NCBI RefSeq assembly: GCF_021347895.1
Contig: NC_067115.1
Span: 10,750,064 to 10,814,063 of the forward strand
Direction: 5' to 3'
DNA length: 64,000 nucleotides
Origin: Acanthochromis polyacanthus
Taxonomy: Eukaryota > Chordata > Actinopteri > Pomacentridae
The position numbers were made by a program, and so were the translations under genes. This document shows positions 23,740 through 36,746 of the stretch, piece by piece (the stretch's first letter is position 1; each line of letters begins with the position of its first letter). The notes under the pieces are model-generated. The model saw only the letters and a list, made by a program, of their open reading frames with translations, was not told the DNA's origin and searched no databases.

Positions 23740-25800
23740 ACACTTATTCTTTCTTGCAAATTAGATGAAAAGATTGACAGCAGTCGCTGTCTGTCTTCAC
23801 ACCCAGTACTATCAGCTGTTGTATGAAAGCAAGGGTAAACAAAGGTGGAAGCATAGCGACTTAACTATATTGCACTAATGCCATCTCTACAAAGGCACTT
23901 TGCTGTTCTGAGAAGTAATGTTCTTGTAGTCACTTCTTTGCTGTACTAAACGATGTGGAAGCTATTGTCAGTGAGACTAGAAGGAGAAAGCTACTAGACT
24001 TTATGGACATCTTCTGTGAAATTCAAGGAACGAGTGTTGTACTTCATTCGAAGTAGCTTCAAATTGTTTTCAGACAAAAGCAAAGTTGGAATCTTTTGAT
24101 TTGTTAGGAGTTTCTCTATAATATAATACAGTATGTCTTGACCTTACTGTAGATGGTCTACGCTGTGAACTGATGTTGTAAAAACAAAACTGAATGCCTG
24201 ACATTTGCTGTAGTGATGGAATTGAGGTCTCAATGCTCTAGAAAAAAAAATGAAAACATGAAGAATGTTTTGAATTTGCAATAACTGGTTAACAGGTGAA
24301 AGTCAAAATAAAAACTCTAAAAGTCTCTTTTATGAGGAATTCTCTTTATCACTGAAGTACGACTGAAGACAGCTGATGTAGCTTATAAAAAATAAACTGA
24401 AAACAAAGGAAAATAGCTATTCAGGCTGTTTCCCAAGGCAACAGGAGTCACACTTCTAAAGCTTTCTAATTATGTTATATGTAATGTGTTTAATTTGTGC
24501 AAACGGCCACTAATTGGCTGTCTACACATAGGATGTTAATTCTGGTTTAAGAGTTTTTAGATTGGCAGTTTTTTAAAAAAAAAATCTGCAAAAGAAAATG
24601 CAAATGAATGTACATTTCCATCCACTGCTGCAATACAATATTAGAGGTTGAGCCTAAAGATAAAGAATTCATCTTTGTGCCATGTATTCATTTGAAGATG
24701 GTTACATCTGTCTTGATTTGTTTTGTACCTCAGGCAAGTGTGAACATTTTTGTCACATTTCAACCCGTATTTTTTTTTTTTGTGCTGGATGAAAACAGGT
24801 GGAAATCATGTAGAACTTCAAAATCACTGTTCAGGAAACCTATGGATCATGTCAAAATAGTTTTTTTTTTCCATCTTTACACGCAGTCAGTTAATAAAAC
24901 CTAAACAATCAAACAGTTGTGGCTGTAGCTGTTCCAGCAATTTAAATAACATCCATGGTTTAACTTCAAATGAACTGAAGCCGTTATTGGTGATACCTAC
25001 ATCTTTAATCATGATTGATTCCAAAACCTTTTTTTAATTAATTTTGAGAAAGTTCATTCTCATCATTTTAACTGAATTTTAAATAAACACGACTGGAGTG
25101 GAACAGGATAGAATGTTGGCAATGACCTGGATGACAGAGAAAGAAAGAAATTGGTTGAAGTTTTTTTTTTCCTGAACCACAATTTAACATCCACTAATAG
25201 CACCACTTCTTTCAAAAAGTGGAAATCAGTTCGACATGATTTTCACCTGGGTGTTCCTAATGCATGACAAGTGTTTGCTGTTGTTAACCGCAGCTCTCGA
25301 AAAAAACAAAAAAAAAAACAACCTTTCGGTGATGATTAAGAAAAGACTCCTGCTAACAGAAATGGAAGCTAAAAAATGAGACAGCATTTAAATCAGCTTC
25401 TGATTATGCTGCATATTATTAATTTACTAAGTCTTATCTTTTCAATTCAATTTTTGCATTAAGATTTTTTTAATTAAACAATCTCTTTTCTTTTAAAAAT
25501 GTAAATTTAATTATCCTCAATAATGTACTGGGTTGTAATGTACTTTAATGTGTGTCTGCAGTGACACCGCACATCTGAATGAGAGCACAACAGCACTGCT
25601 GGCCCTGACATTTGCTAATGTTAGCTAGCACTGGTCCCACAACATACTGTAAGATATGAGTAAAGTCTGTCATTTGGTATTTGTGAGAGAAAGGGCAACA
25701 GAAAAAGACAACGGAGGGATTGTCTTGCAGATGGTGAGTGAAGTGTTGAAGGTAAAATGACAAAAAAGTGAATATTTTCAGCCTCTGTCTTCTCTCTTTG
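23740..25800. other. Gene-free AT-rich sequence
   Basis: Many short A and T runs (for example 24770-24782, 25160-25170). The 98-codon plus frame at 24608 is Phe/Val-rich and unrecognised. Confidence 0.6.
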
Positions 25801-25802
25801 TC

Positions 25803-26510
25803 TCTTCAAGTACAGATCGGCAACAAATTAAAGGGAAGACCAGGCCCATGACCCGTACAGTGAGAGAATCTGGTGCCTCTCTCATGCTGTCTTTGCTAGT
25901 GCGGTTTGAGCTCAGTTGTCCTCTTAGATTGAAGGGTCACTGAAAATCAATACAAAGAGTGATCACCTTTATCCTGTGATGAAACATGTCTGTCTTGATG
26001 GGAGTGGTCTCCTCCAGATTGACAGAGACCCTATCCTTAGAGCACAAGCAGTCAGAATGGTTTGAAAATTATGTGAATTAGATGCTATGGCCTTCGCAGT
26101 CACCGGATCTCAACCCAACTGAACACACATGGAAGACTAATGTGTTGGACAGCACTCTGCACCACCATCATAAAAACACCAAATGAGAGAATATCTTTCA
26201 AAAACACATCTATCCCTCCAGTAAAGTTCCAGAATTAATGGCAATTTGTCTATTCAAGAATTTGAAAAAACTTTACTGCTATGGAAATTTCCGATGTTGA
26301 ACAAATACTTACAAACACAAAAGTGTTCTTTCTCAGTTTTACTGTGCAAGCAGACTCAGTCAATGCCACAAGCCACCTAACAAATGTCTTCATGCACTTT
26401 TTAGTGTAAATAATTACATTATTAGAGACGTTATTTTGCCCCATACTTGATTTTCTGATTCACCTGGGTTGTGTACTGGTCATCTTATAGCCAAGGGGTC
26501 AGTTCCATAT
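25803..26510 (+). mobile_element. Tc1-like relic with recognisable left terminus
   Basis: The left end near 25805 has the motif AAGTACAGATCGGCAACAAA typical of one fish Tc1 family, and TTTGTTGCC near 26510 may be the degraded opposite end. At 26088 a frame reads WPSQSPDLNPTEHTW followed by LHHHHKNTK and a stop, the catalytic Glu block with its Glu retained. The rest of the transposase is lost or frameshifted. Confidence 0.78.
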
Positions 26511-26687
26511 TTGTTGCCCAATTAACAACGTCCTCTATTGAAGGAAGGAGGTCTTATGATATGAGTGTTGTTGCTGGCTAGCTCATGCACATACATTTCA
26601 TGCCTTTGCACAGTTTCCTTGTCTTCGTAGTGTCATTATCTGTGCATATGCATCATAAAGGGACATGCACAATTTGATAGGAATATC

Positions 26688-26688
26688 C

Positions 26689-26733
<45 letters not shown>
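26688..26733. repeat. Compound (AT)n(GT)n microsatellite
   Basis: Six AT units followed by about 17 GT units. Confidence 0.95.
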
Positions 26734-27164
26734 TTGAACGGCATGGCCAAGTACCAGAAAGCATTGCAGGGCTGCCTACATAGATGAAGTGTACATACAT
26801 TAGTATGAGCCAGAGAAAATGTCCTTAGACATACTTTGCTTCCTCCACATGGTGATAATTACCAAGGGATTCAAAATTGAATGAATTAATTTCCCACTTG
26901 CATAGTTAATTGAAGATCATGAATATTTACTGTTTGTCAGTGTCAGTGTACCTGCTTGCTAGACTTTTTAGATCTAATTTGAATATCTGATGTGGTTCTT
27001 GTTTATGTTACTTCGCTGCTCTGAATGAGACTGTGCGGGGTCGCATAAAATAAAACAAATACATGAGAACACTTAAGCAACATTCTGTGGCAACGGTACT
27101 TTGAAATACGGTGTAGCATGCAGCAGAGTTAGATTGGGCCTTTAACTCCAAGTAACCCTGCTTT

Positions 27165-27665
27165 TGTCTGTTTGTTCTCTGCTCCTGTTTTATCCTTTTT
27201 CTATCATTACTTTTCCATCTGCTACTTCCACAAACCCTCCTATCAAGCTCACACTTCTTGTGCTATTTATGTCCTCATCCATCCCGCTTACAGTTCTGCT
27301 TTCTTTTCACCTCAACCTTTTCTGCATACATCCATATCCTTCTTTCATTTCCATTGCCTCCCACTTTTTCCCTTTCATCCGGCCCTTCATTTCTCTACTT
27401 CACTTTATCCCCATCTCCCTCCGCAAACGTGTGTGTGTTTGTGTGCATTGCAGCTGGTTGCTTGTGGTTATTTTTCAGGCAGCAGCCCAGAAGATTGGAC
27501 TGTCATAATCTATGGTCCTGAGTTATAAGTGTTTCTAACCCAAACCAGGGGACAGGACCATTTTTCCTTTCTTCCTCCACTCCACCACCTCCTCTTCTTC
27601 TTCTTTCTCTCTTTTCCCTCCCTCCCATCATCTCTCACTCTTCCCCCTTTTTTTCTTGTCACCGT
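27165..27665. repeat. Pyrimidine-rich tract in two blocks (plus strand)
   Basis: Blocks 27165-27425 and 27555-27665, separated by a short GT repeat and 100 bp of mixed sequence. Three overlapping plus-strand frames of 87-118 codons here have Ser/Phe/Pro-rich products and no domain. Confidence 0.8.
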
Positions 27666-28744
27666 GCATTGCCATCCATTTTCTGCAGTGGCCACAATTC
27701 AAACTCTTGCTATTGATTGCCACCCATAGATTCACGTCATCTCCTTTGCACTAAATTTGGAGTTTACCCTCAGTGATGCTTCAGCGTTCGATTAGATAGC
27801 ACGCTGTGTCTTCATAATGTTGAAATTCTGGACCTGATCTTATTCTCAGGTGTATGGTGGCGCACATTTTGAGCTGTGACATCTCGTTGAAAGCATCAGT
27901 TGTACCCAAGCTGACTGAGTCACTCTGCTGTAGAATGGTAGCCCTCTTCAAAATATCCCTTGAAAATTGGTTTTGCATTGATTTCTGTACTTAGCTGCTA
28001 TCGTGACCATGTAAATACTTTTATCAGAGATGCACTGCAAAAATAAAATAAAATAATAAAAAGTCCCATAAAAATTTTAATAAATATATTAGCAAAAAAA
28101 GAACATTCAAAAGCTGTAAAAATGGTGAAAATAGTGTTAAATAATGATTATTTCATTGGTTTAAATCTAGTACATATAGCATCAAATATTACAAAAGAAC
28201 TAATAACCATTTCTAAAACTAAATATTTTTGATATGGATTTTTATTAGACTTTTTGCTTGGATTTTTATGTTTAACATGTTAATTAATATTTTTTTAAAT
28301 ATGTATTTTACCAGTTTTAACTTATAATAATAAAGAAACTGCATTTACCAAAACTCAAACAGTGGTCAAAAGGGATAAAGTGTGATTTAAAACTGAAGAA
28401 TCTACATAAATCAACTAATATCTTCAAAGCATAAAGATAAATAAGATTCATTCATTTGAAAAAGTGCGTGACTGTACTTCAATTACAGCTGTTCACTTTT
28501 GTTTACCATTTACCATGAGCAGAAATGTTAAATTATCAACATTTTTATGAACTTCCATTTTTATCAAGTCCATGGGAAAGTAGGTGCAAATGCTATTGAG
28601 ATTTTTTTTTTAAATTGCTGAAACAGAAAACCTGGTGTGACTTTGGCTAGTCTGCAGCACCCCAGAGGATTCAGTTTGTTAAAGGTGGACCTTAGGAGTA
28701 AAAGAAGAGAAGCGCTGGAGGTCACTCTGCTTTAAAGAGAGTTC

Positions 28745-28846
<102 letters not shown>

Positions 28847-30804
28847 AGAGAAAAATGCAGGCAAACATGAATAATGTAATTATTTTTACAGCCACTTGTC
28901 TCTGCTTCCCTGTTTACGTCGCTGCACTCCTGCTTTCCTGTTTTTGTCCCCTAAATCCCCTTCATCCCTACCTGCCTCATCCTTTCTCTTTCCCCCCCAA
29001 CGCACATAAGCAAAGCTGCAGAGTTTTTCAACTCATTTAACGTGATCAGTTCATTAGAAAGATGAAGCGCGTTTCCTCTAATGGGCACTTGAGCAGCAAC
29101 AAGGGAGAGCAGATTGCCTCCCTCGCTTGCTAAATAATTAGACTGAGGGGGAAAAAGGGAAAGGGACACACAGAGGGAGTGGTGGGGGTTGTCGGCGGTT
29201 AGAGGAAAGGGAAAACAATCTCCTCAGTCCAGGGGGATGTACTGGGCATGTGGAGACGATGTGTAGACAGCTGGTACATGTGTTTTAGACTGTGTTCGCA
29301 GCCCTGAAATCCCTCAAACATACAGGATAAGTGCATCTTTTAAAGCTCCCCTCTATTCATTCAGGTAAGTCAAGGTCATTCCACACACAAAAAGTTGAAA
29401 AAGAACACTTGTTAGTATTCCCTATCTTCTGTTTTTTCCTTCTCTGCTACTCTATCAAGGACCTTTTTACTCTATTTCCATTACTGAGTCGTGAATTTAA
29501 AGCTCTATTACGTCTACGTCATTATTTACGTAAGATGGGGCTCTGTCTTTGCCAGGAGTTACTGGCAAAGCAGAGATGCTTAAGACCTCAGGCAGGAGGG
29601 AGACAGAGGGAGAAAAAAAATCAAATTCCAAAGAATTCAATTTTGGGAGTTTATTTTGGCTACTCATCTCTAGGGAGATAGCCAAAGAGATAGAGCAGTG
29701 CTCGGGGAACAGAAGTGTTTTTCGCAGAAAACGGTGGAGGCAAAACAGGAATAAGATAATGAGAGGAATCAGGAATCGGGCAGCCTGAAGATAACTGCAC
29801 AAATACTCACAGTCTCATTCACTCCTTTTCTTGCTCTCTCTTGGTCTGCTTTCTTCTGCTCTGTCGTCTATCAAACTCAGACTGATGGCGATAATGACGT
29901 GAGGAACATCATAACTCCACAGCACTTGGTCATTTTAAAGCCCCTGCCCCCTGTTAAACCCTGTCAACGTGACATGATTCTGGAAGGTCCAAATCCCGCT
30001 CAAGAACCAAAAACCTTTATCTTACACAAATCAGAACAAGCAGCAGATTGGACTTAACCATGTTTGTCTGAGCTCTACTCGCTCCTCCTTTGAAGTCTTC
30101 TTTTGACATGAAGACAGATTGAAAGAAAGAAACGATATTCCATCTCATTAATCAAATGTAGAAATGTCAACAGTAATAAAGGAAGGAGCAGAAAGCAAAA
30201 GTCTGAAAACTTAAGGTCAGCAATTGGAAAGCCAGGATTTTTTTTAAGTCCTTATATGCTCTCTCTCATGAGATTTAGAGATGATATCAGCTAATCTCAA
30301 ATACTAATCCTTCTACCTTCATAGCAAAAGTGCATTGTGCTTGAAAAAAATCCTGCCAGTCACGACTTATCGAGACAATAAAGCAGCACCATAGATTCAG
30401 AAAGGGAGAAGAGGGAGGGGAGATGCGAAGACAGTAAGCAAAGAAGGAAAGGAAAAAAGAAGGATTAAAGAAGAAACACATTTATGAAAGGTTAGGAGAG
30501 GTTTATGAGATTTGGGAGCCACATTTGCTGGGAGAGAGAATATGATTTACTTTATCAGTAGCAAACAAGATGTTATTTTTGAAATAAGGTGGTATTTTGC
30601 TTTGTTATGAGGGCAAGGCAAATCATACAGATGAGTCCTCACACTGGTGTGTGTCCCCAGCTCTCCTTTTCTCTCTTTCTCTTCTTTACTAAATTGCTTT
30701 TATTTTGTTGTCTCTTCATTTCAATGCAGTTCAAGGCTGACGCTAAGTCCTGCTTTTAGTTTCAAAACCAAGGATTTTACAAGCGTTTCCAGTCATGGCA
30801 AAAC

Positions 30805-31203
30805 ACACTGATGAGCCACAACATTAAAACTACAGACCGGTGGAGTGAATCATCATTGATCATCTTGTTAAAATGTAATGTTCTGCTGGGAAACCTTGGG
30901 TTCTGTCCTTCAGATGGCTGTGATGTTGACATTTACCACCTACAGATGCCCCACGGCAGGACAATGTGCCTTGCCACATCACGAAATGGCTCAAGGAACA
31001 TTACAGAAAGGCAAAGGTGTTGACCTCCAAACTACCCAGATCCCAGTCGGACGGAGTATCTGTGGAACGTGTCTGAGTCATAGGGACATTCTGGGACTGG
31101 AAACCTTAGGCCACCCGAAGAGATCCCATGTCCCAAAGAGTCAGAATTGTTTTGGCGACACAATGGGGACCTACATATGATTTGGCTCATTGGTGTATAT
31201 ATA
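30805..31203 (+). mobile_element. Short Tc1 derivative with degraded inverted ends
   Basis: The left end ACACTGATGAGCCACAACAT (from 30806) and the right end near 31180-31203 (reverse complement TACACCAATGAGCCAAATCA) are diverged inverted copies. The interior keeps pieces of a transposase in the right order (an ETLGS-like segment near 30890 and a residual CTGTGGAACG catalytic-block region near 31060), but most of the gene is deleted. It is the same family as the relic at 15.9 kb. Confidence 0.8.
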
Positions 31204-31269
31204 CATTCAAAGCACATTCACAAGTGCATGAGTATGGATACAAGTATGTGTACTCATTTGAGCTACCCT

Positions 31270-31960
31270 TGTCCTGCCAAGAACAAACCCCCCATCATGA
31301 TGCTACCACCACCATGCATATGGTGAGGTTGGTGTGTTTGCGATTATGTACAGTGTGTCTGGTGTCCATCAAACATAGCATCTAGTCTGACGGCGGAAAA
31401 GCTCAATTTTAGTCTCATCAGACCAAAGAACTTTCTTCCAGTTGAATTCAGAGTTTCCTATAAGTCCTCTGGTGAATTCTAGTCAACATTAAATATGAGT
31501 TCCTTTCAACAGTGTCTTTCTTTTTGTCACTCTCCCATAAAGCTCTCATTGGTGAAGAACTTGACCAACAGTGATATATGCACAGTGTCTCCACTCTCTG
31601 CTGTTGAAGACTGTAACTCCTTCAGAGGACTCATAGGTGTCTTGGTGGCCTCCCTCACTAATCTATTTCTTGCACAGTCACTATGCAGAATTCATTTTGA
31701 GCCATATTCCGTCTGTTTCTTATTTGTGAATTTAACTGTACTCCAACTGATATTCAGTGGCTTGGAAATTATCTTATATCCATCCCCTGACTTATGCTGT
31801 CCAATAACCTTTTCACCGAATTACTTGGAGTGCTTTGCCTTTATGGTGTATTTATAACCATGAGTCATAATTCCCCAGTGGCTGGACCTTCCAGATACAA
31901 GTGTCTTCTTGTGCCAGCTTGTTGCATCAACTGATAACACTTGTGTTAATGGAGTTACTT
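31270..31960 (-). mobile_element. Tc1-like transposase relic, minus orientation
   Basis: The plus strand shows, in order, the complement of the glycine-rich box (CATCATGATGCTACC near 31296), a stretch with TCATCAGACCAAAGAA (31418) that is the complement of the FFGLMR-like WSDE region, and then the DNA-binding part (31600-31860). This is the order expected for an antisense Tc1 transposase. The plus-strand 120-codon open frame here is a shadow. It is the same family as the relic at 32.5-33.8 kb. Confidence 0.8.
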
Positions 31961-32509
31961 CAAAGGCGGTTTTCACTTACACTTTCACTTTTTACATTTT
32001 ATATTTCAGAAACCTACTAAGGCTTTCAAATCATGTAGTTTAAAGTAGTGGACTGCCTATTGTGGTTGAATTGAATCTTGCTTAATTTATAGCTTGGCCC
32101 CTGAAAATTCAGGATACTGGTTGGTTGGAAGGTGATTAATTTTCAGTACCCATGCAGTTTAACTGGACATCTCTGACATGCTGCAGAGGTTGGTTGGCAA
32201 TGTGAAAAATGATAACTGTGATAAAGCTTGGGGCCTGAATCTGACAGGACGGCTGCAGGGCAGAGAAGACCAGAGGGGGAAATGCAACCAAAAGTTCTCA
32301 AGAAATAAAGATGTTGAGATGTCACAAGTAAGCGTGAAGGACCAAGAGGGAGACAGTAGTAATACAATCTAACTTTGTGTCTCTGACAGTGGAGGAAAAG
32401 AGAGGCAGGTGTGTGCATGAGAAGGAGAAAGCGCAAACCGATGATATTTTAATGGCGCTGTGTATCTTGCAATTGATAGGAATCGGTGAAATTTTTTTCT
32501 TTTACATTA

Positions 32510-33840
32510 TTAAAATTAACTAAGATTATAAAACTCCTGCCTGACCCATGGAAACCCATTCATGTTTAGTTTTACAGTTATATTGCTTTTGAATATTGAA
32601 TTGTGATCAATATAATTTGACTTTTTTGACAAGAATTTAGGACTGCACAGTGGTGCAGTGGTTACCACTTTCACCTTGCAGCAAGAAGATCCCCGGTTCA
32701 AATCCCGGGGTGGGCCTGGGATCTTTCTGCATGGAGTTTGCATGTTCTCCCTGTGCATGTGTGGGTTTTCTCCGGGCACTCCGGCTTCCTCCCACAGTCC
32801 AAAAATATGCTGAGGTTAATTGATTACTCTAAATTGTCCGTAGGTGTGAATGTGAGTGTGATTGTTTGTCTGTATATGTAGCCCATGTAGACAGACTGGC
32901 GACCTGTCCAGGGTGTCCCCTGCCTTTGCCCATGTCAGCTGAGATAGGCTCCAGCACCCCCTGCAACCCTAGTGAGGATAAAGCGGTGTATAGAGAATGG
33001 ATGGATGGACAAGAATTTACAAAAAAAACTGTTTCACATCAAAGCAAAAGTAGATTTATAGACAGTAATGCCATTTTTTCAACATATAAAACTTAAAATA
33101 AGTGACTGAATAAGTATTTACCACTTTTTGCGTAGCTTTGGCTTTAATGTTGTTGGTCATTGTGTTATGGGGAAGCAAATCTTCCTGCAGATTGCATCTG
33201 GTTTTCCTCCGGCGTTTCCCTATAGTTTGCTGAATTAATTTTACTCTTGACTGTTACAAGTCATCTCGGATCTGCTGCAAAGAAGTGCTCCCAAATCATG
33301 ATGCTGCCACACTTTGCTTCACAGTGAGGATGGTATGTTGGTGAGGAGTGTTTGGTGTCTGCCAAATGTAGTCTGATGGCCAAAAAACACAATTTCTGTC
33401 TCATCAGACCAAAGAATCTTCTTTCAGGTGAATTCAGAATCTCCCACATTCCTTCTGGCAAGCTCTAGTCAAGATCTGATATAAGCTTTGACAGTTAATT
33501 ACTCAGTGCTCCTCTCCTATAAAACTTTAACCGGTGAAGAATGGCTAGCGGTTGTTTGTACATTTTCTCCTAGCTTAGCTTCTGAAGTTGGTAACTCTTT
33601 CAGAGGAGTCATAGTTGTCTTGGTGGCCTCACTCACTACTTTCTTTCTTGCACAGTCACTCAGTTTTTGACGACGACCTGCTCTAAGCAGATTTACACGT
33701 GCCATATTCCTTCTGGTTTCCGGTAATGGATTTGACTGAAAATCTTCTCAAAAATGCAAATTATATTAATTCAATGTTGAAAAGCAAAAATAGAAAAAAG
33801 TACTTCCAAGGGGGGTGAAAATTTTATTTGGGCACTTCAC
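32510..33840 (-). mobile_element. Tc1-like relic, minus orientation, split by a SINE
   Basis: A second antisense copy of the family at 31.3 kb: terminal region 33020-33130 (with TGACTGAATAAGTATTTACC), glycine-box complement near 33295, TCATCAGACCAAAGAATC near 33400 and the N-terminal region 33500-33720. The SINE at 32640-33007 sits in its terminal region. Removing the SINE and one 12-bp duplicate restores continuous repeat sequence. Stops and small gaps are frequent throughout. Confidence 0.8.
32640..33007 (+). mobile_element. tRNA-derived SINE, near full length, with target-site duplication
   Basis: About 368 bp. The head has perfect RNA polymerase III promoter boxes: an A box TGGTGCAGTGG (32651-32661) and a B box GGTTCAAATCC (32695-32705). 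The body is the repeat found widely in spiny-rayed fishes, with the CCTGTCCAGGGTGT-type segment near 32907, and the 3' end is a short ATGG-type tail. The 12-bp sequence GACAAGAATTTA occurs immediately before (32628-32639) and after (33008-33019), showing target-primed insertion. It has landed inside an older Tc1 relic. Without a LINE partner it is non-autonomous. Confidence 0.93.
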
Positions 33841-34542
33841 TGACAATGAAAAGTCTGAGGTTTAGGAACTTGAATTAACACTGTCTAAAATAGGAAGCAA
33901 AATCCAACTTAGCTGCATGTGTGAATCAAGAAATGATATCTCTAGGTTCATTACATGGTGCATTTGATGTCAAGTGGCAATGCTGCATTAAACGCATGGT
34001 TGCTTCAAGGTTTTATATTCCATTACTGTAATGGTAAACCACTGTCCAGTCCATGTTGGATGGTTGATAGCTCCCATGTCATCCGTTACAATCATGAAAA
34101 GTGCAACTTGTCAGCTATTGCAGGTATTTATAGTTTTCTGAACAGCAGGTATTTTTGCAAGTTTACCCAGTGTGCATCCCAAAGCAGACTCTCTGGAAGT
34201 CTGTAAAAAGACTTGGACAGCCCTTGACAAGTGCGAAATAGCCACACATTCAGCTTCAGCCTCTGACTCTGCCATCCACTCAGGCAGTGTTATTATTGTC
34301 CCTCCAGACTCCTGAGATTTGTGGTTTCTTGTGGGGAGTGATTAGGTCAGCTGGGCTGTTTCTCACAGTTTGACACTGGCATTGTATTTTCATGTCAGGC
34401 TGATGTGAAAGTGTTGCATATAGTCTCACTATCTTTTACACAGTAGTATGATTTCAATTTTGTAGCAGCAATTTGTGGAAAGACATTTCATGTTTCAATG
34501 TGACACCGCATGTACAAAGTGGATTTCCTAATTACGCTGATT

Positions 34543-34564
34543 GTCACATAACTAGTTATGTGAC
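34543..34564. repeat. Perfect 22-bp palindrome
   Basis: Eleven-base arms GTCACATAACT / AGTTATGTGAC with no spacer. It abuts the left edge of a Tc1 terminal fragment, so it could be a terminal inverted-repeat junction or a chance palindrome. Confidence 0.9.
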
Positions 34565-34790
34565 GAGTAGTTAAACAATTACTTTTTCACATCGAGTCGG
34601 GTAGGTTTGGATAGCTTTTCTCCTTAAATACATTAAATCATCATTTAAAAATTGCATTCTGTGTTGACAGTGGTTATCTTTGTCTAATATTTACATTTTT
34701 TTGATGGTCTTAAACATTTAAGTCAGGTAAATATTAAAAAAAATAAGAATTCAAGAAGGGGGCAAATAATTTTTATGGCACATTAATATT
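34565..34790. mobile_element. Tc1 terminal fragment or short MITE
   Basis: About 225 bp matching the untranslated terminal region of a fish Tc1 family: CTTTTTCACATC near 34580, GGGTAGGTTTGGATAGCTTT near 34598 and AAGAAGGGGGCAAATAATTT near 34752. There is no transposase sequence between. A 22-bp palindrome adjoins it on the left. Confidence 0.7.
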
Positions 34791-35260
34791 AAAACTAAAC
34801 ACATTTTAGTTCAAGTAGAATGCAGTCATGCTATATTTTAATTATTTTTCCTATAATCAAGCAATGCAGTCAAAGCACCGTCATTACAGTGAAAGAAATT
34901 TATGAAAAATTAAAGGCTTGCAACTTGTGTCAAATCCATTATTGCTGCCTATATTAAATGTGATATTTTTATTCATCCTTGCAAGAGAGGCAAGAGAGAT
35001 GTGATCCTTCCTCTCACATTACTGATGTCTCCTGCCTGGCAACTAGTCCTGCCTGTGTAAGAGTGACATGTCCATTGTCTTCCTTATTACTCCAATGTGC
35101 CAGCCAGACTCAAAAGGCAAACTGTCAGTCAGAGCCGGAATAAGGAAAAAAACGTTAACGGCACTGATGGTAGCATAATATTGAAACTGGCAGAAAATAA
35201 AATGGTACAAAACTCTGGTTTGAGAAAAGGCCCAAGGAACAGAAGTGCTTGTCATTTAGT

Positions 35261-35262
<2 letters not shown>

Positions 35263-35313
<51 letters not shown>
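35263..35313. repeat. (GT)n microsatellite, about 25 units
   Basis: Followed by a short GTGTGAGTGTG continuation to about 35336. Confidence 0.97.
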
Positions 35314-35314
<1 letters not shown>

Positions 35315-36720
35315 CTGAGTGTGTGAGTGTGTGTGTGGAGTCACAGAAATAGAAAATGCTGACCTCTGTGCTCATTACCGTGCTTTGTCTCCGACTGGTG
35401 GGATCATGCCACCCTGACAAGGAGTTTCCACACATTTCTCCCTTTGGTCGCGCATTCACCTGCAAAACATGCTGACAGACAGGAAAGTATGGGAACTTTT
35501 TGATGAAAAAATAAGATACCGGTGCAGAAAAAAAGTTACCAGCAGCAGATACAGTCATATACATCTTTGCAATAGCAACTAATTCAGCTGGAGTGTGTGC
35601 AATGAACACACATACATTTAGATACACTTTTAATGCTCATGTTTTTTTTGTTTTTTTTTTTTTTTACAGATATTGGCCCATTGGCATTGCCAGGATAATA
35701 GGAAATTGTGTGTGAGAGTCATATTTGGAGTATATATGTTTTTACATTATAGATTTCAATTTCACTGTAATATCCCATTTCTAATTACTACTCTTTAATG
35801 TTTTGGGATGACTCATGGCTATCTCACCTAGAGTAACAAGACTGACTGCTGCAGAAGCCTTGAGGCAGACACTTAATGCCCAAAGGGATGATGACTCAAT
35901 TGGTGGAGATGAGTTTTTAAGGTTTTTTTGCATTAAATAATTATTAAAAACCCTCATTATTTACATTAGAACCTTTTAGAATACCTTCCATAGAAAGTCA
36001 TTTGGTAGCGAAAATAGCTTGGTTGCTTGAGGGGTGATGAGTAATTCAATACAGAGGTGAATAAGATCTACTCCATTAAATTGTGCAAAAAAAGAAAAAA
36101 GGAAACTGCTTCAAATCTCCAATCACAATCATCTTATTGCATCCTCTTCTGGAATAGTTATCAGACGAAACAATTAGTACCAATTATTTATTCACCTCAA
36201 GATGTTGTTTGATAGTAGACAGAAACATGCATTCAGTCACAATACTTTTTTTTTGGACGTTTATTTTAAAATTTTAACTGCATTTGGAACAAAAACTGGT
36301 TAATGTAATTAGTATTGTTTGTATTGTTTTGGTTTTCATAGTTTGTCTCGCACAAATTAGTAAGTCATGACATCAGCTTTGTATCAAGTTGTAGGAACAA
36401 AAAGTACAAATTGTTTTGGCTACTGCAGTCAGGAAAGAGGACCAAAATGCTACCGGCAGTCTAGTAATTATGTTTTGTTACATCTGTGATCCTGCATTAA
36501 ATATCATATCAGAGCTACTGTTTAGCTTTCACTGCACACAGTTTGTACACAACTGAAAAAACATTGTTGGGAATGAAGAATCAAATGTGAACTTGGGTTC
36601 AGTGCACTTGGGTTCAGTGCAGTTTAGTTTTGTTTTTGTTCCACAACCAAAGATGTTTTTAAAAGTAGTTTTCATGTAGTATTTGACATTAAAGATGCAT
36701 TAGTTGCTAATACAACTTAT

Positions 36721-36746
36721 CTATCTATCCATCCATCCATCCATCA
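36721..36746. repeat. (ATCT)/(ATCC)n microsatellite
   Basis: CTATCTATCC followed by ATCC units. It resembles the tail of the SINE family in the window, but no SINE body adjoins it. Confidence 0.85.

Noticed and set aside
31495..31857. 120-codon plus-strand open frame
   Set aside because: It is antisense to a decayed Tc1 transposase and has no independent support.
32641..32715. tRNA gene
   Set aside because: The A and B boxes belong to the head of the SINE. There is no full cloverleaf, and the body and tail of the SINE follow directly.
36592..36621. Direct duplication of a 15-bp CTTGGGTTCAGTGCA unit
   Set aside because: A single small tandem duplication, common as replication slippage.
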